64,000 nt of DNA from Belnapia rosea (GCF_900101615.1 NZ_FMZX01000001.1:1-64000); one strand, 5' to 3'. Shown: positions 15,847-25,244, counted from the stretch's first letter. A program made the numbers and translations. The notes: generated from the sequence alone by a model not told the origin.

Positions 15847-17772
15847 ATGGCGAGCAAGGCCGCAGGTGGTACGGATACGGTCGAGACGCGCGACGAGGTG
15901 GTGGAGGGCGTGCTGCTCGACACCATGACGGCCGCGGTCAAGAAGCTGATCGCCCGCGGCAAGGAGCGCGGTTACGTCACCTATGACGAGTTGAATGCCG
16001 CGCTGCCCTCCGATCAGGTCTCCTCGGAGATGATCGAGGACACCATGGCGATGCTGAGCGAGATCGGCATCAATGTGGTGGAGTCCGAGGAGAGCGAGGA
16101 TGGCGAGGCCAGCGCCGTCGCCAAGCCTGCCACCGAGGACAAGGAGGAGAAGGAGGACGAGGAGGGCGGCGGCAACGTCGACGAGGAAAGCCTCGGCCGT
16201 ACCGACGACCCCGTCCGGATGTACCTGCGCGAGATGGGCAGCGTCGAGCTGCTGTCCCGCGAGGGCGAGATCGCGATCGCCAAGCGCATCGAGGCCGGGC
16301 GCGACATGATGATCGGCGGGCTTTGCGAGAGCCCGCAGACCTTCAAGGCCATCATCGCCTGGCACGACGCCGTCCGCGGCGGGCGCATGCTGCTGCGCGA
16401 CGTGATCGACCTCGAGGCGACCGCGGCCGCCGACAGCCCGGAAGGCGCGGCACCGCCCGACCCGGATGAGGAATTCGAGGAAGGCGAGGAGGGTGAGGGG
16501 CTCGGCCTGTCGCTTTCCGCCCTCGAGGAGAAGCTCAAGCCGGAGGCGCTGGCCGCCTTCGAGGCGATCGAGCAGGGCTATGCCAGGCTGCAGAAGCTGC
16601 AGCTGAAGCGCATGGAGGCCTATACGGCGGGCGAGGAGCTGCAGAGCCGCTCCGAGAAGACCTATGAGAAGACCCGGCAGGAGCTGGTGGCGCTGGTGCA
16701 GAAGGTGCACCTGCACAACAACCGGATCGAGGAACTGGTCGAGCAGCTGAAGACCATCAACCGCAAGCTCACCAGCCTCGAGGGCCAGGTGCTGCGGCTG
16801 GCCGAGAGCGCCAAGGTGAAGCGGGAGGAATTCCTGCAGAACTGGCGCGGCTCGGAGCTCGACCCTGCCTGGTTCGACCGGCTGGCCAAGCTCTCGGGCA
16901 AGCCCTGGAAGGCCTTCATCCTCCGCTCGCGGGACGATGTGGAGGCGGTGCGCGCGCAGATGGGCGCCATCGCCAACGACACCAACCTGCCCATCGCGGA
17001 ATTCCGCCGGGTCTATGCCACCGTCTCGCGCGGCGAGCGGGACATGACCCAGGCGAAGAAGGAGATGATCGAGGCCAACCTGCGCCTGGTGATCTCCATC
17101 GCCAAGAAATACACCAATCGCGGCCTGCAATTCCTCGACCTGATCCAGGAGGGGAATATCGGGCTGATGAAGGCGGTCGATAAGTTCGAGTACCGCCGCG
17201 GCTACAAGTTCAGCACCTATGCCACCTGGTGGATCCGGCAGGCCATCACCCGCTCGATCGCCGACCAGGCGCGGACGATCCGCATCCCGGTCCATATGAT
17301 CGAGACGATCAACAAGCTGGTACGGACCTCGCGGCAGATGCTGCACGAGATCGGCCGGGAGCCGACGCCGGAGGAGCTGGCGGAGAAGCTCGGCATGCCG
17401 CTCGAGAAGGTGCGGAAGGTGCTGAAGATCGCCAAGGAGCCGATCAGCCTCGAGACGCCGATCGGCGACGAGGAGGACAGCCATCTCGGCGACTTCATCG
17501 AGGACAAGGCGGCGATCATCCCGCTGGATGCCGCCATCCAGTCCAACCTGCGTGAGGCGACGACGCGGGTGCTGAGCAGCCTGACGCCCCGCGAGGAGCG
17601 CGTACTGCGCATGCGCTTCGGCATCGGCATGAACACCGACCACACGCTGGAAGAGGTCGGCCAGCAGTTCAACGTGACACGCGAGCGCATCCGGCAGATC
17701 GAGGCGAAGGCGCTCCGGAAGCTGAAGCACCCGAGCCGGTCGCGGAAGCTTCGCAGCTTCCTCGATAACTAG
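15847..17772 (+). CDS. rpoD: RNA polymerase primary sigma factor (sigma-70)
   Basis: The housekeeping sigma factor (641 residues). Region 1.1 is near 20-80, followed by an acidic stretch ([10 protein letters not shown]). Region 1.2 reads [22 protein letters not shown] long non-conserved insert with a second acidic run covers about 190-230. Region 2 has [14 protein letters not shown] and [15 protein letters not shown], and region 4.2 has [18 protein letters not shown]. Start: ATG 15847 gives [11 protein letters not shown] 15802 is possible. The start area holds a near duplication (GCAGGCATGG at 15830 and 15843), but only the second ATG is in frame. A GNAT gene starts two bases after the stop. 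Confidence 0.97.
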   Translation: MASKAAGGTDTVETRDEVVEGVLLDTMTAAVKKLIARGKERGYVTYDELNAALPSDQVSSEMIEDTMAMLSEIGINVVESEESEDGEASAVAKPATEDKEEKEDEEGGGNVDEESLGRTDDPVRMYLREMGSVELLSREGEIAIAKRIEAGRDMMIGGLCESPQTFKAIIAWHDAVRGGRMLLRDVIDLEATAAADSPEGAAPPDPDEEFEEGEEGEGLGLSLSALEEKLKPEALAAFEAIEQGYARLQKLQLKRMEAYTAGEELQSRSEKTYEKTRQELVALVQKVHLHNNRIEELVEQLKTINRKLTSLEGQVLRLAESAKVKREEFLQNWRGSELDPAWFDRLAKLSGKPWKAFILRSRDDVEAVRAQMGAIANDTNLPIAEFRRVYATVSRGERDMTQAKKEMIEANLRLVISIAKKYTNRGLQFLDLIQEGNIGLMKAVDKFEYRRGYKFSTYATWWIRQAITRSIADQARTIRIPVHMIETINKLVRTSRQMLHEIGREPTPEELAEKLGMPLEKVRKVLKIAKEPISLETPIGDEEDSHLGDFIEDKAAIIPLDAAIQSNLREATTRVLSSLTPREERVLRMRFGIGMNTDHTLEEVGQQFNVTRERIRQIEAKALRKLKHPSRSRKLRSFLDN

Positions 17773-17774
17773 CC

Positions 17775-18347
17775 GTGAGCATCGCGGCGGAGCGGACGGC
17801 GGCTGTCGCCGTCGATGTCACCTTCCTGCGGATGGACCGGCGCCCCGCCGATCCGCCCCCGGCGCTGCCGCCGGGGGTGAAGGTGACGGAGGCGCGGCGC
17901 TGCACCATCGGCTTCTACCGCTATCTCTATGACACGGTCGGCCATGACTATGTGTGGTGGCTGCGGCGGACCCTGACCGATGCCGAGCTCGGCCGGGTGC
18001 TGGCCGACCCGGGGGTCACCATCCATGTGCTCTACAAGGATGGCGAGCCGGCGGGTTTCTACGAGCTCGACCGGCGCAACCGGCCGCTGGTGAACCTCTC
18101 CTATTTCGGGCTGATGCCGCATGCCATCGGCGCCGGGCTTGGCCGCGCCTTCCTCGGCCAGGCGGTGGCCGAGGCCTGGGAACAGGGCACGCGGGCGCTC
18201 ACGGTGAATACCTGCACGGCGGACCACCCCCGGGCGCTGCCCAACTACCTCGCCACCGGCTTCACCCGGTTGCGGACGGTGCGGGAGGTCTGGAACGTGC
18301 CGCTGCATCTCGGCCTGCCCATCCCGTCGCGCCTGCGGATCGGCTGA
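17775..18347 (+). CDS. GNAT-family N-acetyltransferase
   Basis: A 190-residue acetyltransferase. The core has HVLYKDGEPAGFYELDRR (beta strands 2-3), the acetyl-CoA pyrophosphate motif near LMPHAIGAGLGRAFLG (a Q/RxxGxG/A variant) at about 120-135, and a C-terminal NTCTADHPRALPNYLATGF, the motif B helix. The target is unknown. It begins with GTG just two bases after rpoD's TAG, so it likely shares the dnaG-rpoD transcript. An alternative start at ATG 17832 would remove 19 poorly conserved residues. Confidence 0.83.
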   Translation: MSIAAERTAAVAVDVTFLRMDRRPADPPPALPPGVKVTEARRCTIGFYRYLYDTVGHDYVWWLRRTLTDAELGRVLADPGVTIHVLYKDGEPAGFYELDRRNRPLVNLSYFGLMPHAIGAGLGRAFLGQAVAEAWEQGTRALTVNTCTADHPRALPNYLATGFTRLRTVREVWNVPLHLGLPIPSRLRIG

Positions 18348-18356
18348 GCCTGCCCA

Positions 18357-18385
18357 TTGCATTGGCGGCGGGATAGGGCCATATC
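18357..18385 (+). promoter_or_regulatory. Candidate promoter and leader of the cold-shock gene
   Basis: TTGCAT (18357-18362) and CATATC (18380-18385) are 17 bases apart and would give a leader of roughly 130 bases before the cold-shock ATG at 18524. Long structured leaders are known for csp mRNAs. The -10 match is poor, so this is tentative. Confidence 0.35.
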
Positions 18386-18523
18386 TTAGGCGTCAACCCG
18401 TCTGGTTCGGCCTGTTTCGTTTGCTCCCTTCGGGGTGCCGAGCCTGGTTTCCGTCCCTCAAAGGCAGATTGGCCCGTCCCGCGATGGCGTGGGGCGGCAC
18501 CCTTGCATGATGGGATTCCCCGC

Positions 18524-18730
18524 ATGTCTACCGGCACTGTTAAGTGGTTCAACGCGACCAAGGGCTACGGCTTCATCCAGCCCGAGGACGGCACCGCTGA
18601 CGTTTTCGTCCACATCTCCGATGTCCAGCGCTCCGGCCTCCAGGGCCTGCAGGACGGCCAGCGCCTCAGCTTCGATGTGCAGCGCGGCCAGCAGGGCAAG
18701 CTCTCCGCTTGCAACCTGAAGCTCGACTGA
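18524..18730 (+). CDS. Cold-shock domain protein (CspA family)
   Basis: A 68-residue single CSD protein: TGTVKWFNATKGYGFIQPEDG and DVFVHISDVQRSG, carrying the RNP1 (KGYGFI) and RNP2 (VFVHI) RNA-binding motifs. It acts as an RNA chaperone. ATG 18524 gives the normal start; an upstream in-frame ATG at 18503 would add seven residues. It has a long leader of about 175 bases from the GNAT stop and a strong terminator right behind it, so it is a monocistronic unit. Confidence 0.96.
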   Translation: MSTGTVKWFNATKGYGFIQPEDGTADVFVHISDVQRSGLQGLQDGQRLSFDVQRGQQGKLSACNLKLD

Positions 18731-18738
18731 GCGACTGG

Positions 18739-18764
18739 GGCGGGCTTCGGCCCGCCTCTTTTTT
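18739..18764 (+). terminator. Rho-independent terminator after cold-shock gene
   Basis: GGCGGGC-TTCG-GCCCGCC stem-loop (18739-18756) with a UUCG tetraloop, followed by TCTTTTTT (18757-18764). Stable stem and T-tract make this a textbook intrinsic terminator, 8 bases after the stop codon. Confidence 0.93.
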
Positions 18765-18783
18765 GCGATGGAAGGAGGCCAGC

Positions 18784-18996
18784 ATGGCGACGCATCTCTA
18801 TACCATCGGCCAAAACGTCGAATTTATTGCCGGCCGTTTCGACGGCAACGTGCCCCGCGGCCTCTACACCGTGGTGCGGCAGCTCCCCGGCCCGGCGAAT
18901 GATCGGGAATATCGGGTGAAGCATCAGCAGGACGGGCATGAGCGCGTGGTGCTGGAAAGCCAGCTGCGCGGGGGTCCGCCCTCCGTCTTCAGCTAA
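18784..18996 (+). CDS. Small conserved hypothetical protein
   Basis: A 70-residue protein, MATHLYTIGQNVEF, then GLYTVVRQLPG and YRVKHQQDGHERVVLESQL. The alternation of strands and the R-Q-L-P and E-Y-R-V-K elements suggest a small SH3-like or beta-barrel fold, similar in feel to short proteins common in Acetobacteraceae and Rhizobiales. I do not recognise a named function. GGAAGGAGG at 18771-18779 is an excellent ribosome site. It begins directly after the cold-shock terminator, so it needs its own promoter or is read through. Confidence 0.75.
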   Translation: MATHLYTIGQNVEFIAGRFDGNVPRGLYTVVRQLPGPANDREYRVKHQQDGHERVVLESQLRGGPPSVFS

Positions 18997-19040
18997 TTCC
19001 AATCCCGGCCGTGGCCGGGCTATATCCCCAGGAGTCGCCG

Positions 19041-19211
19041 ATGGCGCGCAGACCGAATTACGGCCAGCAGCGGGCCGAGGTGAATCGCGGCAAGCAGGCG
19101 AAGCAGGAAGCCAAGCAGCGCGAGCGCGAGGAAGCCGTCGCACGCCGCAAGTCGGAGCGGGAGGCCCAGGGCCTGCCGCCCGAGGATGAGCCTGCAGAGC
19201 AGGACAAGTAG
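19041..19211 (+). CDS. Small highly charged hypothetical protein
   Basis: A 56-residue protein (MARRPNYGQQRAEVNRGK...), almost wholly made of Lys, Arg, Glu, Gln and Ala, with a likely single long helix around residues 12-42 (RGKQAKQEAKQREREEAVAR). Its acidic tail is PPEDEPAEQDK. Function unknown; the composition suits an RNA- or ribosome-binding peptide, but this is inference. CCCAGGAG lies about 8 bases before ATG 19041. It follows the previous small gene by 44 bases. Confidence 0.7.
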   Translation: MARRPNYGQQRAEVNRGKQAKQEAKQREREEAVARRKSEREAQGLPPEDEPAEQDK

Positions 19212-19344
19212 GGCGCGGGCGCCGGAGGTTGGAACGACCGGAGGCGTGAACCGCGCGTCACATCACCAGGCCAGGGCTTGATCGGCGTTCCGACGCAGGA
19301 TGGTCGTGTCCTGGAAGCCGCTGCAGCGGCATGAGGAGCGGATC

Positions 19345-19563
19345 ATGGCCAAGCGCCGCGATGATGGAAAATACGTGTTGTTCGATGTTGCCTATGCGGA
19401 TGGCAGCCGTGCCTCCAACCGCAAGGTGCCGACCGAATTGCTGGGCGGCCTCGATGGCGACGACCCGGCGCGGACCGAGATCGAGACGCAGGACAGGCGG
19501 ATCGCGGAAGCGTCCGGCAAGCCGCAGCGGGCGATCCTCTCGCTGGCCCGGGCCGGACGGTAG
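19345..19563 (+). CDS. Small hypothetical protein
   Basis: A 72-residue protein: MAKRRDDGKYVLFDVAYADG, then RKVPTELLGGLDGDDPA, and a charged EIETQDRRIAEASG. The VLFDV-YADGS core suggests a short beta hairpin with a C-terminal helix. No family recognised. GAGGAGCGGATC precedes ATG 19345 at good distance. It is the third small gene in a row behind the cold-shock gene and ends just before a strong hairpin. A spacer of 133 bases (19212-19344) separates it from the charged peptide gene. Confidence 0.7.
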   Translation: MAKRRDDGKYVLFDVAYADGSRASNRKVPTELLGGLDGDDPARTEIETQDRRIAEASGKPQRAILSLARAGR

Positions 19564-19570
19564 ATCAGCC

Positions 19571-19598
19571 AGGGCCGGCGGAGCGATCCGCCGGCCCT
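19571..19598. terminator. Bidirectional terminator between small gene and hppA
   Basis: AGGGCCGGCGG (19571-19581), loop AGCGAT, CCGCCGGCCCT (19588-19598) is a perfect 11-bp stem, flanked by TTT on the right and by AT-poor sequence on the left. It ends both the small-gene unit and, in reverse, hppA (stop at 19606). Confidence 0.75.
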
Positions 19599-19605
19599 TT
19601 CCGTT

Positions 19606-21723
19606 TCAGCTGTGGGCGAGGATCGCCAGCAGCAGAAGTGCCACGATGTTGGTGATCTTGATCATCGGGTTCACCGCCGGGCCGGCGGTGTCCTTGTAGG
19701 GGTCGCCCACGGTATCGCCGGTCACCGCGGCCTTGTGGGCGTCCGAGCCCTTGCCGCCATGATGGCCTTCCTCGATGTATTTCTTCGCATTGTCCCAGGC
19801 GCCGCCACCGGTCGTCATCGAGACGGCGACGAAGAAGCCGGTGACGATGACGCCGAGCAGCATGGCGCCCAGCGCCTCGAAGCCCGCCGCCTTCCCGGCG
19901 ATCGCCTGGACGCCGAAATAGCAGACCAGCGGCGAGAGCACCGGCAGCAGCGAGGGGATGATCATCTCCTTGATCGCCGCCTTGGTGAGGATGTCGACGG
20001 CGCGGCCGTAATCGGGCCGCTCCGTCCCCGCCATGATGCCCGGCTTCTCCTTGAACTGGCGGCGCACCTCCTCGACCACCGACATGGCGGCGCGGCCGAC
20101 CGCCGTCATCGCCATGCCGCCGAAGAGGAAGGGCAGCGCCCCGCCGAAGAGCAGGCCCATCACCACATAGGGGCTGGTCAGGCTGAAGGTCAGCGTGCCG
20201 ATCCCGGCGAAGTAGGGGAATGTGTCCGCATTCGCCGAGAAATAGGCGAGGTCCTGGGTATAGGCGGCGAAGAGCACCAGGGCGCCGAGGCCGGCGGAGC
20301 CGATCGCATAGCCCTTGGTGACCGCCTTGGTGGTGTTGCCGACGGCGTCCAGCGCATCCGTCGTCACGCGGATCTCCTTCGGCAGGCCGGCCATCTCGGC
20401 GATGCCGCCGGCATTGTCGGTCACCGGGCCGAAGGCATCGAGGGCCACCACCATGCCGGCCAGCGCCAGCATCGTCGTCACCGCGATGGCGATGCCGTAG
20501 AGGCCCGCCAGGTTGTAGCTAAACAGCACGCCGGCGATGATGATGAGCGCCGGGATCGCCGTGCTCTCCATGCTGACGGCGAGGCCGCGGATGACGTTGG
20601 TGCCGTGGCCGGTGACGGAGCTTTCGGCGATGGCCTTGACCGGGCGGTAGTCGGTGCCGGTGTAGTACTCCGTCACCACGATGATGAGGCCGGTGACGGC
20701 GAGGCCCACCAGGCCGCAGAGGAAGAGCGAGAAGGCGGTGAAACTCGCCCCGGCGACGGTCAGCGTGCCCGTGCCGAAGATCAGGTAGGTCAGCGGCAGC
20801 AGCGCCACGAGGGAGAGGATGCCGGTGACGATGAAGCCCCGGTACATCGCCCCCATGATCGAGTTGTTGGCCGGCAGCTTGACGAAGTAGGTGCCGGCGA
20901 TGGAGGTGACGACGCAGACCGCGCCGATGGCCAGCGGGTAGAGCATGCCGAGCGCGAGCGTATCGGCCGGGAAGGCGATGGCGGCGAGCACCATCGTCGC
21001 CACCATGGTGACCGCATAGGTCTCGAACAGGTCGGCCGCCATGCCGGCACAGTCGCCGACATTGTCGCCCACATTGTCGGCGATGGTGGCGGGGTTGCGG
21101 GGGTCGTCCTCCGGGATGCCGGCCTCGACCTTGCCGACCATGTCGCCGCCGACATCGGCGCCCTTGGTGAAGATGCCGCCGCCGAGGCGGGCGAAGATGG
21201 AGATGAGGGAGGCACCGAAGCCGAGCGCGACGAGCGCGTCAATCACCGGGCGGCTGTTCGGCGCATGGCCGACGAGCACGACCAGGATGAAGAAGTAGAC
21301 GGCGACGCCGAGCAGGGCGAGGCCCGCGACCAGCATGCCGGTGATGGCACCCGACTTGAAGGCGACATCGAGCCCGGCCGCCAGCGATGTGCTGGAGGCC
21401 TGGGCGGTGCGGACATTGGCCCGCACGGAGACGTTCATGCCGATGAAGCCGGCCAGCCCCGACAGCACCGCACCGATGAGGAACCCGACCGCGACCCCGA
21501 TGCCGAGCCAGAGCATGATCATCACGAAGAGCACGACGCCGACGATGCCGATGGTGGTGTACTGGCGCCGCAGATAGGCCTGCGCGCCTTCCTGAATTGC
21601 CTGGGCAATCTCCTGCATGCGGGCGGTGCCGGCATCGAGCGCCATCACCTGCCGCGCCGTCACCACGCCATAGGCGATGGACAGCGCACCCAACAGGATC
21701 ACGAGCAACAAGGTCACTGTCAT
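19606..21723 (-). CDS. hppA: K+-independent membrane-bound proton-translocating pyrophosphatase
   Basis: Couples pyrophosphate hydrolysis to proton export across the inner membrane. The 705-residue protein has around 16 membrane helices and the catalytic motifs [37 protein letters not shown], and the C-terminal [16 protein letters not shown] and [14 protein letters not shown]. The residue pair GNTTKA (Lys after the second Thr) is the mark of the K+-independent subfamily; K+-dependent members have Ala there. Length is typical. A candidate promoter lies on the minus strand upstream, and a strong terminator lies downstream. Confidence 0.96.
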   Translation of the reverse strand: MTVTLLLVILLGALSIAYGVVTARQVMALDAGTARMQEIAQAIQEGAQAYLRRQYTTIGIVGVVLFVMIMLWLGIGVAVGFLIGAVLSGLAGFIGMNVSVRANVRTAQASSTSLAAGLDVAFKSGAITGMLVAGLALLGVAVYFFILVVLVGHAPNSRPVIDALVALGFGASLISIFARLGGGIFTKGADVGGDMVGKVEAGIPEDDPRNPATIADNVGDNVGDCAGMAADLFETYAVTMVATMVLAAIAFPADTLALGMLYPLAIGAVCVVTSIAGTYFVKLPANNSIMGAMYRGFIVTGILSLVALLPLTYLIFGTGTLTVAGASFTAFSLFLCGLVGLAVTGLIIVVTEYYTGTDYRPVKAIAESSVTGHGTNVIRGLAVSMESTAIPALIIIAGVLFSYNLAGLYGIAIAVTTMLALAGMVVALDAFGPVTDNAGGIAEMAGLPKEIRVTTDALDAVGNTTKAVTKGYAIGSAGLGALVLFAAYTQDLAYFSANADTFPYFAGIGTLTFSLTSPYVVMGLLFGGALPFLFGGMAMTAVGRAAMSVVEEVRRQFKEKPGIMAGTERPDYGRAVDILTKAAIKEMIIPSLLPVLSPLVCYFGVQAIAGKAAGFEALGAMLLGVIVTGFFVAVSMTTGGGAWDNAKKYIEEGHHGGKGSDAHKAAVTGDTVGDPYKDTAGPAVNPMIKITNIVALLLLAILAHS

Positions 21724-21773
21724 CAGACGGTAGCCCCCCTTTATCCGCGCCCTTCGAGGGGCGCTGGTGTGGA

Positions 21774-21802
21774 AGGCTAGGCGGGCAGCGGTAGCGGCGC
21801 AA
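21774..21802 (-). promoter_or_regulatory. Candidate hppA promoter
   Basis: On the minus strand TTGCGC (complement of 21797-21802) and TAGCCT (complement of 21774-21779) are spaced by 17 bases, 51 bases upstream of the hppA start. A short GCGCCC hairpin (21747-21764) follows in the leader. Match quality is moderate. Confidence 0.35.
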
Positions 21803-21820
21803 CGGTATCCCTGTTGTATT

Positions 21821-21838
21821 CCGCTGCCATATCAGCGG
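21821..21838. promoter_or_regulatory. Perfect 6-bp inverted repeat, possible operator
   Basis: CCGCTG-CCATAT-CAGCGG lies in the divergent spacer between hppA (start 21723) and the secreted hydrolase (start 21906). Its geometry suits a dimeric repressor, but the regulator is unknown. Confidence 0.35.
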
Positions 21839-21905
21839 TTGTGAGCTTGCCGGCCGCAAGCCGCGCCGCCACCATGGGCCGAAGCTTGCTTTGGGGGAGA
21901 CGAGG

Positions 21906-23075
21906 ATGATTCGGCGTGGATGGCCGGCGCTGGCTTTGGCGCTTGGCCTGTGGATGGGGCCGGCGATGGCGCAGGACGTGCTGGAGAAGCGGGTCTTCGA
22001 GGGTGGCGCCTACCAGACTCGCGGCGGCGCCACGATCGGCAATCTGCGCATCGGCTACCAGACGATGGGCCGGCTGAACGCGGAGGGGACGAACGCCATC
22101 CTCATCTGCCATTTCTTCAGCGGCAACAGCCATGCCTTCGGCCGGCTCTCGGCGAATGGCCCGGCCGGCTACTGGGATGCCATCATCGGCCCCGGCAAGC
22201 CGATCGACACCGACAGGTATTTCGTCGTCTCGGCCGACACGCTGGTCAATGTCAACGTACCGGATTCGGCGACCGTCACCACGGGGCCTGCCAGCATCAA
22301 CCCGGATACCGGCCGGCCCTATGCCCTGACCTTTCCCGTTGTCTCGATGCGTGACTTCGTCGAGAGCCAGAAGCGGTTGCTCGACAGCCTGGGCGTGAAG
22401 CGGCTGGCGATGGTCGCGGGGCCCTCCAATGGCGGGCTGCAGAGCATCGAATGGGCGGCGGCCTATCCCGGCTTCATCGAGCGCGTCATGCCGGTGATCG
22501 CGGCCGATATCGATGCCTGGATGCAGGGCTGGCTCGATGTCTGGGAGGCGCCCATCCGGCTCGACCCGAACTGGGCCGAAGGCAATTACTATGGCCAGGG
22601 GCGCGAGGCGCCGCTGCGTGGGCTGGCGGAGGCCTGGAAGATCGTCACCCTGCATGCGCGGGACCGGCTCTGGGCGAAGCAGTATGACCGGGGGGTGCCG
22701 GAAGGGCAGGACCCGGCCCGGCGGATCGGCGACCGCTTCGCGATCGAGCGCTGGCTCGACGATGCGGCGGCGGCGCGGGCGCGCACCTCGGATGCCAATT
22801 CCTTCCTCTACATGGTCCGGGCCAACCAGCTCTTCCTCAACGAGTATCCGAGCTTCGCCGCGGCGCTGTCGGGCGGGCCGGCGCGCTGGCTGGTGGTCTC
22901 GGCCCCGACCGACCGGGTCTTCCTCGCCGAGGGCGTGCGGGAGATGGTCGAGACGCTGAAGGGGACGGGCAAGCAGGTGGAGACGGCGGAGCTGGCGGGG
23001 CCGCTTGGCCATCTGAACGGCGTTGCCGCCATGGCGCCGGTCGGCGACCGGATCCGGGCTTTCCTCGCCCAATGA
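21906..23075 (+). CDS. Secreted alpha/beta hydrolase of the MetX (homoserine O-acyltransferase) fold family
   Basis: A 389-residue protein. The first 22 residues (MIRRGWPALALALGLWMGPAMA) are a clear Sec signal with cleavage after AMA. The rest follows MetX: GYQTMGRLNAEGTN, HFFSGNSHAFG, nucleophile Ser in GPSNGGLQSIEWAAAYPG, then Asp in SAPTDRVFL and His in GPLGHLNG. MetX enzymes are cytoplasmic acyltransferases of methionine synthesis, so a periplasmic member is probably a hydrolase or transferase with another substrate. ATG 21906 has GGGGGAGACGAGG upstream. Downstream is a strong hairpin. Confidence 0.85.
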   Translation: MIRRGWPALALALGLWMGPAMAQDVLEKRVFEGGAYQTRGGATIGNLRIGYQTMGRLNAEGTNAILICHFFSGNSHAFGRLSANGPAGYWDAIIGPGKPIDTDRYFVVSADTLVNVNVPDSATVTTGPASINPDTGRPYALTFPVVSMRDFVESQKRLLDSLGVKRLAMVAGPSNGGLQSIEWAAAYPGFIERVMPVIAADIDAWMQGWLDVWEAPIRLDPNWAEGNYYGQGREAPLRGLAEAWKIVTLHARDRLWAKQYDRGVPEGQDPARRIGDRFAIERWLDDAAAARARTSDANSFLYMVRANQLFLNEYPSFAAALSGGPARWLVVSAPTDRVFLAEGVREMVETLKGTGKQVETAELAGPLGHLNGVAAMAPVGDRIRAFLAQ

Positions 23076-23076
23076 G

Positions 23077-23113
23077 GCCCTGTGCGGCCCGGCGGCATCG
23101 CCGGGCCGCAGGG
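23077..23113. terminator. Long GC hairpin between convergent genes
   Basis: GCGGCCCGGCG (23084-23094), loop GCAT, CGCCGGGCCGC (23099-23109), with extra outer pairs GCCC/GGGC. It lies between the hydrolase stop (23075) and the receiver gene stop (23118). No T-run, so it is a likely two-way terminator of the GC-rich type. Confidence 0.6.
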
Positions 23114-23117
23114 CTGC

Positions 23118-23567
23118 TCAGTACATCGACAGCAGGGCCGCGGCCTGATTCTGGGTCGGGCGGACCTCGGCCTGCTGCTGGCCGGTGACCTTCTCGATCG
23201 CGGTCACCAGGTGGCGGATCTCGAAGGGTTTCAGCACCAGGCCAAGGGGTCCGCCCTGGGTGGAGATCAGCAGCTCCCGCCCGTTCGGTGGCAGGAAGCC
23301 GGTCATGACGACCACGGGCAGGTCGGGGCGCTGGAGGCGCAGGCGGGGAATCAGGTCCCAGCCGGTCATGCGGGGCATGGCGAGGTCGGTCACCAGCACG
23401 TCGAAGGCGTGACGCTCGGCCAGGTGCAAGGCTTCGACCCCATCGGAGGCCAGCAGGACCTCATAGCCGAGCTCGGTGAGCACGTCCTCGACGACCATCG
23501 CGGCCAAGGGTTCATCCTCGGCTACCAGAACGCGAATGCCGTTGCCTGTTCTCAGCGCCTGATCCAT
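23118..23567 (-). CDS. Single-domain response regulator (receiver only)
   Basis: A 149-residue CheY-like receiver with no output domain. The acidic pair Glu17-Asp18 (VAEDEP), phospho-acceptor Asp61 (VTDLAMPRMTGWDL), Thr89 (VVVMTGF) and Lys113 (LKPFE) are all present. The C-terminal 25 residues are Gln/Ala-rich and disordered. Such stand-alone receivers relay signals from hybrid kinases, as in DivK/CpdR-like systems. No histidine kinase is next to it. The spacer 23568-23722 has no gene I can support. Confidence 0.9.
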   Translation of the reverse strand: MDQALRTGNGIRVLVAEDEPLAAMVVEDVLTELGYEVLLASDGVEALHLAERHAFDVLVTDLAMPRMTGWDLIPRLRLQRPDLPVVVMTGFLPPNGRELLISTQGGPLGLVLKPFEIRHLVTAIEKVTGQQQAEVRPTQNQAAALLSMY

Positions 23568-23722
23568 CGCCGCCTCGTCTCGTCGGCGCCTGCATCCCCG
23601 GTGGTGGAGGATCGTTTGCAGCGCCTACTGACGGTTTAGCCGAGCGATCGCCGATGCGGTTTCAAGTTCCCTTGAGCAGGGCGATATCCTGAGCGATGTG
23701 ATGGACCCACGACTTAGCCGCT

Positions 23723-25105
23723 TCACACCGCCAGGCGAAGCCTACCCGCCTCGGCCCTGTCTCCCGCGGCGGTTGGGACGCCGAGCCGCTCATAGAGGCT
23801 GGCGAGCCGGGCCGCGTATCGCTCGGCGCTGAACAGCGCCGCCCGCTGCGGGCCGGCATGGGCGAGGCGGGCCCGCAGCATCTCGTCGCGGTCCATGGCC
23901 TGGATCGCCTGGACGAGGGCGGTGATGTCGTAGGGGTCGATCGTCAGCGCCGCATCGCCCACTACCTCCGGCATGGAGGCGGTGTTGGAGGTGATCACCG
24001 GCGTGCCGAGCAGCATCGATTCGAGCGCCGGCAGGCCGAAGCCCTCATAGAGCGAGGGGAAGAGCACCGCCCGTGCGCCGCGGATGAGGTTCACCAGCAG
24101 GCGGAAGGGGGCATAGTCGAGCAGGATGATCTTGTGCCGGGTGCGGAGCGTCATCCCCTCCTGCACCAGGTAACGGATATGGTCGTCGAACATCAGCCGG
24201 AGCTCCTCCTCCGACTTCCAGGCCTTCTTGCCGACGATGACGAGCGGCCCCTCGACCCCGCTGGCGAGGAAGGCCTGGATCATCCGCCCGACATTCTTCT
24301 TGGGCTCGATGGCGCCGAAGAAGAGCCAGTAGCCGCCGGCCTGGAGGCCGAAGCTGCCGGCCACCTCGGCGGCGACGTCCGGCATCGGCACGTCGGAGAA
24401 TTTCCGGGGGATATCGACGGCCTGGTAGGTGTTCGTCACCCGGTCCTCCGGCACGCCGAGCAGCGAGACGATATCCCGCTTCGAGGCCTCGGAGACGGTG
24501 ACGATATGGTCGGCGCGCTGGCCGAGGCGGCGGTTCAGCCGGTAGTAGCGGCGCTTGTTGTCGAGGGTGGTGTAGGGCAGGCGCAGCGGCACCAGGTCGT
24601 GCAGGGTGTAGATGTTGCGCGCGCCGATGGCGCGGAGCGGCAGCGGATAGGTCCAGTGCATGAGCTGGGGGCGATCCGGGATGGTCACCCGAAGCTCCCG
24701 ACCGAAGATGCGGAAATGCGCATGGGCCTGCTGGAACAGGTCCTGGGTGTTCCAGATCTCATCGAAATGCGGCAGCCGGTCGCGGAAGGTGGTGGCGATG
24801 ACCTGCCCGGTGATGGGCACCGGAACGGCGAGCTCGCCGAAGGGCGCGCGCAGCATCCGCTTGGCCCGGCGCAGGGCGACGAGCCATGCCGGCGGGTTGC
24901 CCACCCGCTCGTCGAAGAAGGCGATCTCGCGGATCAGCGGGTTGGTGGAGGGTGCGGCACGGGTGCCGTAGAGCACGCCCACCTCGGCCCCGATTGCGCC
25001 GATGCCAAGGCTGAGGTTGCGCGCATAGGTTGCGACCCCGGTGCCCTGGCCGAGGGCGAGGTTGTAGCCATCGAGGAAGATGCGGGGCCGGGACTTCGCG
25101 GTCAT
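23723..25105 (-). CDS. Glycosyltransferase family 4
   Basis: A 460-residue GT-B enzyme. N-terminal domain: [23 protein letters not shown], then [17 protein letters not shown] and [11 protein letters not shown]. The C-terminal Glycos_transf_1 domain has [18 protein letters not shown] (nucleotide-sugar loop) and the E-x7-E signature [18 protein letters not shown]. It probably adds a sugar to a surface polysaccharide on the inner leaflet. It lies near the export cassette on the same strand. No signal peptide or TM segment is seen. Confidence 0.9.
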   Translation of the reverse strand: MTAKSRPRIFLDGYNLALGQGTGVATYARNLSLGIGAIGAEVGVLYGTRAAPSTNPLIREIAFFDERVGNPPAWLVALRRAKRMLRAPFGELAVPVPITGQVIATTFRDRLPHFDEIWNTQDLFQQAHAHFRIFGRELRVTIPDRPQLMHWTYPLPLRAIGARNIYTLHDLVPLRLPYTTLDNKRRYYRLNRRLGQRADHIVTVSEASKRDIVSLLGVPEDRVTNTYQAVDIPRKFSDVPMPDVAAEVAGSFGLQAGGYWLFFGAIEPKKNVGRMIQAFLASGVEGPLVIVGKKAWKSEEELRLMFDDHIRYLVQEGMTLRTRHKIILLDYAPFRLLVNLIRGARAVLFPSLYEGFGLPALESMLLGTPVITSNTASMPEVVGDAALTIDPYDITALVQAIQAMDRDEMLRARLAHAGPQRAALFSAERYAARLASLYERLGVPTAAGDRAEAGRLRLAV

Positions 25106-25214
25106 GCTGGCACTGTCCGATGCGGTATGGCGTGTTCCATGAGCACAAAAATTTGAACCATGCGAGGCGCTATAGCGTTTCCAAAGCCGTCATATTTCCC
25201 GGATATCTCGATAA

Positions 25215-25241
25215 GGCGATGAAGCGGGGTGCTTTATCGCC
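25215..25241. other. 11-bp hairpin just upstream of a small reading frame
   Basis: GGCGATGAAGC (25215-25225), loop GGGGT, GCTTTATCGCC (25231-25241): fully paired with one G-T wobble. It sits in a 414-base spacer (25106-25519) between two glycosyltransferase genes. The left half of the spacer (25130-25215) is unusually AT-rich for this genome (for example CACAAAAATTTGAACCAT). Three bases after the hairpin an ATG opens the small frame at 25245. It may be a translational control element. Confidence 0.45.
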
Positions 25242-25244
25242 ATA

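Noticed and set aside
18363-18523. Possible riboswitch in the long leader of the cold-shock gene
   Set aside because: No known aptamer core was recognised; a cold-responsive csp-type leader is the simpler reading.
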